DNA of 64,000 nucleotides from Pisolithus tinctorius (taxonomy: Eukaryota > Basidiomycota > Agaricomycetes > Boletales > Pisolithaceae), in contig JANFAH010000019.1 of NCBI GenBank assembly GCA_024663395.1, positions 930,001 to 994,000 on the forward strand, read 5' to 3'. The notes below the pieces were generated by a model that saw nothing but the letters and a program-made list of their open reading frames with translations, did not search any database and had not been told where the DNA came from. Below, piece after piece: positions 12,380-22,315 of the stretch (the first letter of the stretch is position 1; the number at the start of each line of letters is the position of its first letter). The translations under genes and the position numbers were made by a program.

Positions 12380-12923
12380 ATGTCCGAAATACCTTCGCCC
12401 AGTACTGGATTGGATATAAGCTCTAGCAACCTCAGTACGTGTTTTTCTGACTAACTCCTGACGACTAACGCATTTTGGCACAGGCGCTCTAATTACTCTG
12501 ATCGGAAACCTTGAATTGAATGCAGCAGACGCTGAAACGCTAGCAAGCGCTTTGTTACTAAGATCTCGCGCTGAAGGTGAGTATGTTCTTAAGTGACATT
12601 TCTGGACTGATTATATTGCAGCCTTCATAGGGTCATCCGGCTCGCAACCCACATACCCCATGGCGGCATTATGCCCGTCGAGTCCTGGGGTTTCAGGATT
12701 GTTGTCCCGCGAAGAGTGTACACCTGCCACCTTATCCCCCTCGATCCCCATTTATGCGGAATTTCCCGCACCACCAGTATCAATACATCTAACGCCACCT
12801 AACTCAACTGATCCCTCTACTATTCTTGTCCGTGGCCACCCAGATCGTGAAGCAAGGGTTCCATATCTAGCAGATGACTGCATGCATACTCCCACCGGAA
12901 TTTTTTTTACCATATCCATGTAA
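12380..12923 (+). CDS. Small three-exon gene of unknown function (about 149 aa)
   Basis: Exons 12,380-12,434, 12,484-12,576 and 12,622-12,923 join in frame to 150 codons including TAA. The introns are 49 bp (GTACGT...CACAG) and 45 bp (GTGAGT...TGCAG), typical for basidiomycetes, which is the main evidence that this is a real transcript. The product begins MSEIPSPSTGLDISSSNLS, has a short helix-prone segment (LNAADAETLASALLLRSRAE) and a Pro/Ser/Thr-rich remainder. No known domain recognised. It could be the first exons of a longer gene, or a fragment of the N-terminal region of a larger transposon-borne protein. Confidence 0.5.
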
Positions 12924-13104
12924 AGACTAACAGCTATTGTATTATCTGTTGGCAAGTATTTCTCGCGGCGGTCTCCAATTAATTACTACGAAGTATAAAT
13001 CCTCAGGCCGCGTATTGCGTATGGCAGCCTGACTGTGAGGCAAGTCGCAACTCGGCACTTTCCATCCTTTGTAAATTTCTACCATTCAAGCTCTATCACT
13101 TAGC

Positions 13105-13205
13105 AGCGGAATGCTTGGAGCGTCTCTCTGCTAAATGTCATGGGCTTGGTGCCCTTGACAGCCCCTGAAGGCTTGGAGCCTTCAAGGGTGGTCTTGGTGT
13201 CGATC
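13105..13205. repeat. GCTTGGNGC hairpin module, copy 4
   Basis: Same order as copy 3: decayed ATGCTTGGAGCGT, then TGTCATGGGC/GCCCTTGACA around TTGGT (13,136-13,160), then CCTGAAGGC/GCCTTCAAGG around TTGGA. The downstream GATCCGGTGATCAATTGCA resembles GATCCGACGATTAATCGCA after copy 3, so copies 3 and 4 are part of a longer repeat. The remainder of 12,924-13,823 shows no gene I can support. Confidence 0.7.
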
Positions 13206-13823
13206 CGGTGATCAATTGCACGGACGACAATGACCCTCGTCGCTCAGTACTGGAGATTCGTTTCAGCAACAACTTCACCTAAAGGTCGTCATACCTCCGA
13301 CGTTCGGTCTACATTATTTGCTCGATTTGGCTATCGATCGCGTGAAAGGGACTGCGTCTATCGGACTGCGTCGACCCTGCTCTCGTCAGTGACCGCCCTT
13401 AGGGGCTTGAACGATTCATTTTCCGTCTAGTAAGCCCATTCCTTTCTCTATTACTGGATACTGATGAACTCTTGTGGTTTTTCAGTCCCGAGGAAACCCA
13501 CTTTCTGGGTCGCGCAGACGGAATACCGCCGTTCTGGATTTCGATTGGGATTCCACCCGTATGTTTCCATTTTGATAGGTGTGTCATCCTCGCTACGCAT
13601 TACAACCACTTCTTTCCTGCGTGCTTTTCCTTCGTCCCCCTTACGTCGTGTCCTCTTTTCGTGGTTTCATATGTCCTTGCTGATGCTATATCCAGAACTT
13701 TGCACGCTGAGACAACATGTTCTAGACGGATTTTTTTTCCCATGTGGTTCGTCTTGGCTTGACGTGCTCTGACCTTAAATACTCGCCTTGCCTCCCCCTG
13801 TTTCTCAACACCCCCATACAACC

Positions 13824-16800
13824 ATGCCCCGCTCTGCTGATATCCTGGAGCCTTCGAGGGACTCCGTTGCCAACTTGAACACTCGCGTTCTTCGCAACCG
13901 AAGGATTCCGTCCTCACAAAATGCCCCGGTTTCCAAACGAGTAAAAAAAGGTGGTGCTGTTGTCTCTAACGATGGAGTGCAACACTCAGAGGTACGTCTT
14001 GTATATTTCTCATCCATTACTCTAACATCATTTTCCGCTCACGGCAATCTACTCCGAAGGATATGATTGGCAAACCGAAACCGCGGCGTGCAGTCCAGCC
14101 TCCCGAAGGCTGGGAAGAGCACATGTTTGGCCTGAGAGATAGAAGATGCTCCTTGACACCTCGTCCTTCCATTGCGAACACCCCAACGCTCCCTTCCCCT
14201 TCCCTGCGCCTGGACGACCAAATCCGTGATGAGGACTCTGCAATGGAGGAGGTGGAGGAGAATCTCGACAACAACGAAAACGAGGATGAGTGCCTCTCTG
14301 GTCATGCGATGGTGGGCTTGGTGCCCACTTGTGTTTCAAAGCTTGGTGCTTTGGATACTCGTGACCGTTTCCTGCCACCCATCATTCCCTTGGTTGTTAT
14401 ATAGATAAAGAATTGTTGCGATCCTGTTCTGTTACCATCTATATACGCATCTACCTCGTGTTGACATGTTGACTCCTAGATGGTGATGATGCACACACTC
14501 GCAATGCTCAGACCATTTCTTGTGCCCAGTCCCCGCTTCCCCCGTCCTCGCCACCTGCATACGAGTCTGATGACTCCGCCCATCCTGTAGGGGATGTTGT
14601 CCATCCTCGCCAAGAAGGTGGCCCGATCTATACTAGACTTCAGAAGAAGGGCAAAGGTAGGGCTATAGATGCCGAGGACATTGATGCTGCAAACCACAGT
14701 GACCGTGACACCCAACTCCCGAACCTCAAGAAGCCGGGGAATCTGTCCACAGCAGCGTTAGACGAAATACGTGCTTTTGCGAAGGACATCAAGACAACGG
14801 CGGAAGAACTTGGCTGACGGCACGGGCGGTCTACATGCGACATACTCGTCGCTGCGGGATTTAGTGTTAAGGCTTCTCATACCAAAATTAATGAGGCCAA
14901 CCTCTTCCACTCGTGGTATTGGGCCACGCAGCCCAAACCAGATGGTGGTATGGCTTTCCTCCCTCTCACATCTACCGTTCTAACATCCTGACCAGCCGAT
15001 CAAAATTCAATCAACAATTTGATTATGAAGGAGTACAACACCCTCATGATAGGCATCCCCAAGGATGACTTTGTGGCAAGGAGGGAAAGGTTAAAAGCTG
15101 TCTATGAGTGGAGTGAGAGCTCCTCCGCCATACTGACTAACCGATCTGTCAAATCTATTGCAGCTAGAGTGGACAATGCAAAGACACAATTTTCTGGATT
15201 GGTATGTGGTTGCAACTGTGCAGCCATTGATTCTCATCGTTCCACAGGCGGAGGCGTGGTCCAATCTCGAGGATATTGAGATAGTTGGAGCAGTAATGTA
15301 TGTTGGACAGGACCCTGCAGGACGTCAAACTTCTGGCATATTTGGAGGCTCCGAGACAATAAGAAACTTCATCAATGAAAATGGCATCGATGTCCGGTCA
15401 CTCATGGATAAGTATACCGCGATTTTCAAGTAAGTTTATTTCTTGCATGTTTCATTCGACCTCATTGGATTGTTGTAGGTGTCTCAGGAATGGCGACGGT
15501 GTGGATGCCAGGGTGGCCAGCACCGGTTCCATTGGAGATGTGGGTTCTGCGCTGGAACTACGTTGCCGTACAAAGGAGACTCCGAGAGACCGCAACCGCA
15601 GAGTATTCGGAAGCATGATGAAGGAGAAGATGTTGGCCGCATTGAGAGATCTGCGCGGTAAGTTATTCTTGTGCTGTACGTGCATTTATCTTGATCCTTT
15701 GCTCAGTCACACGTGGCATTGAAGTTGGCGATCCCCAGAAAGTTTCCTGGCACCGGCTTCTCGAGTTTTTGCGGAAGAGCCACCTCACTATTGTCAACTG
15801 GCCCCACGGTGTATCTCCACCGGGCCCTGGTTTCGAGTACAAGAAACTTAAGGCTGGCCCTCTTCGTCAACTTGTAGTACCTTACCTTTGGAGAAAACTG
15901 GGTCTTTTGTATGACGGGCAAACTGATGATGAGGAAGAACAAGATAGTCTGGATGATGTGCTGGAAATTGAGATTAAGTGCTGGAACGAAGGTATTCCCT
16001 ATTTTATTCATCCAGTTGGATGCTGAAGTCCTGTGTAGAGGTCATCGATATTTTGGACGCTGACCCTTTGAAGGGTGAGATCGCACTCATCAAAGCTACC
16101 GATGGTACTGTTTTGCGGCAGATCTCAGATGATCCAGAGTGGCAGAAGTCCCTCAAGGAAACGGATCGCCAGCAGCAAGGCACGGAGGTCCTTCGACAGC
16201 CACAACCCCAACCGCAGCAACAACTCCCTTTTCCCTCTCAGAAGCGACCCCACATGGAGGCGTCAAATCGTGATACTATTGGTCCCCAGGTAAGTTCTGC
16301 TCTTTACTCGATATCCGGTATCTGCTGACGTTTGCAAGGCTTTACAGTCTGACCGTCGAACTGCACCATGCGATCAACGCCAGGATGTGCGCCCCATTGC
16401 GCAAGATTCGCGTCGTGACCCGTCCACAATTCCAAGCAATGTGCACACTCGAGAGCCTGGCCCATCCGAGCCTCCTGCGCCGGCTCTGCGATACGGGGTA
16501 GGGTTTGGTTCCTATGGTCTGATAACAAGACTAATGAAGCATTGTATAGGATCTACATCGGGATAATCTTCCAAGCCGTCCTCACATGCGAGAGGCCGGC
16601 CCAGCCCAGCAGTCTTTTCCCAGACGACAAGTGAGTATCCAGGTCTCTGACCTTCAGTAACAAGACTAAGGAAACATTATGTAGGATTCTCGGGGTGACC
16701 GTATGAACTATCGTGATCCTGGCCCATCTAATATCCCATATCATGTGAGTAATTCGATTTTGCAGAGGTTTCACTGTCGACTTGCATTCTCTCTAGGCGT

Positions 16801-17012
16801 TACCTTCTGGCCACCACAATCAATTTCCTCCGTCTCACCAAGGATTCCATCGCGTTCTGTCTCGAACCAACCATCCTTACTACAACGGTCCATATACCGA
16901 CGACTACTACCCTCCAACCCAGTCGGGTGAACCTCATTGGGTCAACAGGGGTAATGCTGCACAATATGAGGACGACTTCGCTGAGGAGTATATAAATGAA
17001 GATTACTACTAG
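13824..17012 (+). pseudogene. Unknown agaricomycete multi-exon gene, cargo of the 22-kb transposon, one in-frame TGA
   Basis: ATG at 13,824 (MPRSADILEPSRDSV), stop TAG at 17,010-17,012, roughly ten exons with short GT-AG introns; the first runs from GTACGT at 13,992 to CCGAAG before 14,062. Conserved-looking core: LVAAGFSVKASHTKINEAN, LEDIEIVGAVMYVGQDPAGR, TSGIFGGSETIRNFINENG and LMDKYTAIFK (15,250-15,430), then a W-rich segment (HLTIVNWPHGVSPPGPG), an acidic DDEEEQDSLDD stretch and a Gln/Pro- then Tyr-rich C-terminus. I recognise the family as recurrent in mushroom genomes but know no function. TGA at 14,815-14,817 interrupts the frame between EELG and RHGRSTCDI. A GCTTGGTGC double hairpin (14,312-14,353) lies in or next to exon 2. 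Confidence 0.68.
14312..14353. repeat. GCTTGGTGC double hairpin, copy 5
   Basis: Two adjacent perfect hairpins with different arms: GTGGGC/GCCCAC and CAAAGC/GCTTTG, both around a TTGGT loop. An outer GGTCA...TGACC pairing (about 14,300-14,366) could close them into a branched structure. Confidence 0.75.
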
Positions 17013-17029
17013 TGTAGTTTTTGCTTCCC

Positions 17030-17862
17030 CTACAACATATTTGTCATGCGCCGCTTGTATATTGATGTCGCTGGTGTCAGCAATGATGTTACCATCAGAT
17101 TCGGGGGACAAGTCTGCGGCTCTCCACTCAGTCCTGCGCCTTTCCTATCGCTTTTCGCACCACTCGTTCCCCTCGCCGAGACCTCTCTGGGGGGGCCTCT
17201 TTTGTCTAATTCCATGAAGCCGCTATTGAGATATCACCGTTTTCGTGTTCAGAGGGCAGTGAGACAGTTTCGCGTGTAGCTCAGGATCCGATGGTCCGAT
17301 CATGGTGACTCCTTTTTTTCCGTGTTTATCTACGAGTACCCGACCGCCTTCCTGAGGCCCCTGTTGATCACCCCAGCCGTTGTCCTGAGGTCGTTACCTG
17401 CTTGTTCGCTTGCCCGGAGTTACCCCTATCATCTTGGGGCTGTATCTCGGTGGTTTCTCTGACACGTCTCTCGCTTTTTTGCGGACTCGCACTACTAGAT
17501 GACGACTCCCTGGAGATGTCTAGATCGTTGTGATTGGTGCAGTAGTTACGGAGATGTTCGCGTTTTTGTGGCACGGCCCACCCCTTGAGGTCCTCTCATC
17601 GTACCTCATGCGTATCCGCACCGCTTCTCTCGCTTTTCGAGCCACAAGTCCCTCTCACTGACCCATTTCCGGGGTGCCCTTGTTCACCCAATTCTGCTTG
17701 CTCGTTGTTGAGATATTCCTGCTTTTGTGTTTGAAGGGTTTCGAGGCGGTTTAGCATATACCTCAGGATCGGGTGATCCAATCGGCATTTTCCCTCTTTC
17801 TCCCTGGTTGCCTGGGAGTCCTCTACCGCATCCCATAGTTTCGTGTCAGTCGCCCCAGCCAT
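17030..17862 (-). pseudogene. Degenerate minus-strand frame with diverged internal repeats
   Basis: The frame opens at ATG 17,862 (MAGATDTKLWDAVEDSQATR) and continues at least to 17,598; a related frame lies at 17,574-17,368 and another at about 17,290-17,030. The motif RGTCGSKSERSGA near 17,640 recurs as RGTSGAKSDRKGA near 17,160, with related flanking sequence, so this is an old duplication about 480 bp apart. No known domain. It is convergent with the 13.8-17.0 kb gene and probably a relic. Confidence 0.35.
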
Positions 17863-17879
17863 TACTGTTACATTTCAGT

Positions 17880-19040
17880 ACCGGCCACTTATCAACTCTT
17901 TGTTAGGGGCGGTCCAGGGTCAAATCACATATGGTACCAACGTCCATCACATGTCCACTGCTGTTAGGCACTGTAGATGATGCCTCAATCTGTATATACA
18001 ATTCCTGCAGTCCTAGCTACTGTGTTTGTGCCTTGTTGCTCCTCGTGTTACAGTTATTTTCAAAACTGAGAGCAAGGCCAAATAAACAAAATCACACACA
18101 TGTAGTAGCTAAATGTTATAACTTTGATATCTCAATCAATTCAAGTCAGATCACCACAATTTTTGCAGATTCAGAATCAGGGAAATTAGATGTAGGTCCT
18201 GGTGTAAAAATTAGACTAGTTCTAGCACTATATAAGCCTGAAAAAGCATAGGCTGATTTCACATATACAATCAAAATTGCAAGTGATCTAGGCATCTGTA
18301 CACCTTAGCAAACCAATAGTGGTCTTCTATACATCAATTGTCCAGCAGGCTTTCAATGTTTTTTTGGGCAGTAGAGAGCCCTCTACTTTGCCTATTATTG
18401 CATATTTCTTCACACAAGATTCATATCCTTGGAGCCCTGTGTATCATCTAGAGAACAGTACCAAAAATATATGCAATTATGCAGTGTGTTGTGGTGATCT
18501 GAAGTTCTACACCTAGTATTGTCTTATCTACACATGGTGGCTGCTTACCAATCATGTGCTACCCTCTACCTGTCCCCTTGCCTCACATCTCAAGACTTGC
18601 TTCAAATAAAATTTGAATAGCATTCTTTGGGTGCCATGACTATTTCAAGCAATGATATGTATAGGACATTTGGAGCATGTTATTCACTGCTCACTGCTCA
18701 CCTGGTCACTGACTTTTCATCTCTGCACATATTTTTTGGTACTGTTCTCTAGAAATTACGTGGGGCTCAAAGGATATGAATCTTGTGTGAAGAATTATGC
18801 AATAATGGGCTCACAATCTTGGTTATATGTGTAATGGACATCTGCAAGGCAGACCTGTGTCTCATTGCCCTGATTCTGAATCTCCAAAAATCATGGTGAT
18901 CTGACTTGAACTGATTGGTGCCATTGATTGAGCCTGTTACAATGTGACAATATATATCCCAATTGTGGGCAGAGGACAATGTGGATGTCAGAGATACAGG
19001 GTAGGATGTCCAACATTTGCCTCTGTGGCATTTGTATAAC
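17880..19040. other. CpG-poor stretch without recognisable genes
   Basis: Between the CpG-rich core and the right array of the 22-kb transposon. CpG dinucleotides nearly vanish after about 18,050. No ORF with recognisable content, no tandem repeat and no RNA gene seen; it is the probable unique part of the right arm. Confidence 0.5.
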
Positions 19041-19410
19041 ATCTCACTGGTGTCCAGAGGGGGAGATGGGATGTCCCAACATAGCCTGAGAGGCTGCTGT
19101 GGGACATCCCACTGGTTTCTGGAAGGGGGGATGGGATGTCCCAACGTAGCCTGAGAGGCTGCTGTGGGACATCCCACTGGTTTCTGGAAGGGGGGATGGG
19201 ATGTCCCAACATAGCCTGAGAGGCTGTCATGGGACATCCCACTGGTTGCTGGAAAGGGGGTTGGGATGTCCCAACACAGCCTGAAAGGCTGTTGTGGGAC
19301 ATCCCACAGGTGTATGGAAGGGGGTTGGGATGTCCCAACATAGCCTGAGAGGCTGTTGTGGGACATCCCACTGGCTGCTGGAGGGGGGGGGGGATGTCCC
19401 AATGTAGCCT
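19040..19410. repeat. Hairpin-forming tandem array, right arm block 1
   Basis: About six units in the opposite orientation to the left arm, with centre AGCCTGAGAGGCT between TGGGATGTCCCA and TGGGACATCCCA; spacers contain TGGTTTCTGGAAGGGG. The long minus ORF across this block (18,767-19,519) is made of repeat translations. Confidence 0.85.
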
Positions 19411-19420
19411 TATGATGGAA

Positions 19421-19485
19421 ATGTGACCAGAGCTGGGATTGAAGCAACCTCTTAGGTGTTAACCAGGTGCTCTGACTGCTCAGTT
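19421..19485 (-). repeat. tRNA-derived module, right arm copy 1
   Basis: Inverse copy of the left-arm module at 2,330-2,405; GAGC D-arm half, GGTTAACACC anticodon region (AAC, Val-like) and B-box-like TTCAATCCCAG on the minus strand. The following 19,490-19,700 is a spacer that recurs at about 21,475-21,690. Confidence 0.55.
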
Positions 19486-19699
19486 GTGTATATTGTCTAG
19501 GTGATAGCATCAGTAGCATGGGGCATGGACCAGTGATGTGGGAACAAAACTATGTGGAGTGCAATGCACAGAATACACCATTTCCAACATGGTCCTTCAA
19601 TCTGGGAATTTTTGGAGTGCAACAAGGGTGCATGCCTCCTATGATCATGCAAATGGTCTGATAGCATTTTGGCCTTGTGTTATGTGGAGAGTGGTGTGG

Positions 19700-20450
19700 G
19701 ACATCTGGCCAGACAGGGGGGTGGGACGTCCCAACTTAGCCTTAGAGGCTGCTGTGGGACATCCCACTGCTGGCCAGATGGTGGGGAGGGATGTCCCAAT
19801 GTAGGTGTAGGGGCTGTTGTGGGACATCCCACTGGTTGGCAAAGGGGAGGGTGGGATGCCCAAATGTAGCCTCAGAGGCTGTTGTGGGACATCCCACTGG
19901 TTGCCAGAGGGGGAGAGGGATATCCCAATGTAGCCTTAGAGGCTATTGTGGGACATCCCCCTGGTTGCCAGAGGGGGGGAAGGAATGCCCCAATGTAGCC
20001 TTAGAGGCTGTTGTGGGACATCCCACTGCTTGCCAGAGAGGGGGGAGGGATGTCCCAATGTAGCTTTAGAGGCTGTCATGGGACATCCCAATACTTGCCA
20101 GAGGGGGGGAGGGATGTCCCAATGTAGCTTTAGAGGCTGTCATGGGACATCCCACTACTTGCCAAAGGGGGGGAGGGATGTCCCAATGTAGCCTTAGAGG
20201 CTGTTGTGGGACATCCCACTGCTTGCCAGAGGGGGGGGAGGGATGTCCCAATGTAGCTTTAGTGGCTGTCATGGGACATCCCACTGCTTGCCAGAGGGGG
20301 GGAGGGATGTCCCAATGTAGCCTTAGAGGCTGTTGTGGGACATCCCACTACTTGCCAGATGGGAGGGAGGGATGTCCCAATGCAGCTTTAGAGGCTGTTG
20401 TGGCACATCCCACTGCTTGCCAGAGGGGGGGGAGGGATGTCCCAAAGTAG
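19700..20450. repeat. Hairpin-forming tandem array, right arm block 2
   Basis: About eleven units, centre AGCCTTAGAGGCT, spacers of TTGCCAGAGGGGGGGAG type; mirror image of the left-arm arrays. Confidence 0.88.
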
Positions 20451-20460
20451 CCTTATGAGG

Positions 20461-20540
20461 AAAATGTGACCAGTCCTAAGATTGAACCAGTGACCTCCTA
20501 GATGTTCACCAGGTGCTACAACCACTGGACTGTCTGCTGG
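20461..20540 (-). repeat. tRNA-Val-derived module, right arm copy 2
   Basis: Mirror of 2,698-2,785. The following 20,545-20,830 also mirrors 2,400-2,700, including an identical 61-residue spurious ORF apart from two residues, showing that the arms are inverted copies well beyond the terminal 740 bp. Confidence 0.6.
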
Positions 20541-20838
20541 AGAGTGGGGTGGGATGACCCAATATAACCCAAGAGGGTGGTCTGGGACATAGCCTCAGCT
20601 AGTGTTGCTGTGGCTCAGCTCCAAAGGCTGACCTGCTCAACAACAAGCAGCTTAGTCACTATGACAACTATTACCAAATGTAGCCTTGAGTTGCCACATA
20701 CCAAATCTACAATAATTATTTTAATACTCAATAATATAGATGTGGTATGGCCCTTGGCTTAGGACAGCTCCCTGAGCCACAGCAACACTATCCCCAGTTG
20801 CCAGAGGGGGAAGTGGGATGTCCCAATGTAGCCTTATG

Positions 20839-20912
20839 ATGGAAATGTGACCAGAGCTGGGATTGAAGCAACCTCTTAGGTGATAACCAGTGCTCTAACA
20901 GTTGAGCAAATA
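20839..20912 (-). repeat. tRNA-derived module, right arm copy 3
   Basis: Inverse counterpart of 2,330-2,405, including the GGTTATCACC anticodon region; followed by a spacer mirroring about 2,245-2,330. Confidence 0.55.
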
Positions 20913-21009
20913 TATATTGTCCAGCCACTAATATCAGTAGCATGGGGGAAAACCAGTGACATGGGAACAAGACTATGTGAAGAGCAATGCACCATTCCCC
21001 ACTTGCTCA

Positions 21010-21390
21010 GAGGCTGCTGTGGGACAACCCACTGGTTGCCAGAGGGGGGGGGATGTCCCAATGTAGCCTTAGAGGCTATTGTGGGACATCCCAATACTTG
21101 CCAGAGGGGGGGAGGGATGTCCCAATGTAGCTTTAGAGGCTGTCATGGGACATCCCACTGCTTGCCAGAGGGGGGGAGGGATGTCCCAATGTAGCTTTAG
21201 AGGCTGTCAAGGGACATCCCACTACTTGCCAAAGGGGGGGAGGGATGTCCCAATGTAGCCTTAGAGGCTGTTGTGGGACATCCCACTGCTTGCCAGAGGG
21301 GGGGGGAGGGATGTCCCAATGTAGCTTTAGTGGCTGTTGTGGGACATCCCACTGCTTGCCAGAGGGGGGGAGGGATGTTCCAATGTAGCC
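21010..21390. repeat. Hairpin-forming tandem array, right arm block 3
   Basis: About six units with G-rich spacers; mirror of part of the left arm. Confidence 0.85.
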
Positions 21391-21400
21391 TTATGAGGAA

Positions 21401-21472
21401 AATGTGACCAGTCCTAAGATTGAACCAGTGACCTCGTAGGTGTTTACCAGGTGCTGCAACCACTGAGCCATA
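21401..21472 (-). repeat. tRNA-Val-derived module, right arm copy 4
   Basis: Minus strand reads TGGCTCAGTGGTTGCAGCAC (A-box region), loop TAAACAC (anticodon AAC, Val) and GGTTCAATC (B box). This is the best-preserved A box among the copies. 21,475-21,810 is spacer related to 19,490-19,690, with no gene. Confidence 0.62.
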
Positions 21473-21817
21473 TGGTCTGGGTACTAGTGTCAGTAGCTTG
21501 GGGGCTTAGACTAGCACTGTGGGAACATATCTCCATGAAGTTAATGCACAGAATGCACCATCTCCAATGTGGTCCCTTCATCTGGCCACTTTTGGAGTGT
21601 AAAAACAGTGCACACCCCCTAGGGTCATGCAAATGGTCTGATTGCCTTTTGACCTTGTGTCATGTGATGGATCAGGATTTACTGCTGTGTTTCCAGGAGG
21701 CCTTACTATCAGCCACCTTGTGTCCATGTAACTCACATGATCTGGACTTACTAAGGATGCTGCATGACCCATTGTACTGAGCATGCATGGGTTCCAGCTG
21801 CAGCTCATAACCTGATG

Positions 21818-21895
21818 AAAATGTGACCAGAGCTGGCATTGAGCCAGGACCCTCTCAGTGTCAAGCAGCTGCTCTGACCATGGAGCTACCTTGCA
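21818..21895 (-). repeat. tRNA-Val(GAC)-derived module, right arm copy 5
   Basis: Minus strand: GGTAGCTCCATGGTCAGAGC gives a perfect GCTC/GAGC D stem. GCTGCTTGACACTGAGA holds loop TTGACAC (anticodon GAC, Val), and CTGGCTCAATGCCAG is a perfect T stem-loop. The acceptor stem is not closed, so it is a tRNA relic or SINE head rather than a gene. Confidence 0.65.
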
Positions 21896-21949
21896 TTGGA
21901 TTCTCTATGGTGCTTGTAGGATTAGTGCAGATTACTACTTCAACACCTT

Positions 21950-22315
21950 AGAGGCTGTGTTGGGACATCCCTCTGGTTGCCAGAGGGGAGGGTGGGATGT
22001 CCCAATGTAGGCTTGGAGGCTGTTGTGGGACATCCCACTGCTTGGCAAAGGGGAGGGTGGGACATCCCAACATAGCCTTAGAGGCTGTTGTGGGACATCC
22101 CACTGCTTGGCAGAGGGAACAGTGGGATGTCCCAATGTAGCCTTAGAGGCTGTTGTGGGACATCCCACTGGTTGGCAGAGGGAACAGTGGGATGTCCCAA
22201 TGTAGCCTTACAGGCTGTTGTGGGACATCCCACTGGTTGGCAAAGGGGAGGGTGGGATGTCCCAATTTAGCCTTAGAGGCTGTTGTGGGACATCCCAAGT
22301 CCCCTTATGAAAGTC
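21950..22315. repeat. Hairpin-forming tandem array, right arm block 4
   Basis: About five units mirroring 1,740-2,000 of the left arm, with the same TTGGCAGAGGGAACAGTGGG spacers. Confidence 0.88.

Noticed and set aside
4095..17012. TET/JBP dioxygenase cargo expected for KDZ elements
   Set aside because: I looked for an HxD...H...R dioxygenase pattern in the cargo frames and found none.
18767..19519. Long minus-strand ORF (250 codons) and the many 60-120 codon ORFs over 1,596-4,078 and 19,645-22,458
   Set aside because: They translate the palindromic tandem repeat in different frames on both strands; the repeat lacks stops in some frames, so they are not evidence of proteins.
21818..21895. 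Functional tRNA-Val gene
   Set aside because: D and T arms pair, but the anticodon stem has mismatches and no closed acceptor stem is visible; the same module is repeated six more times in decayed form.
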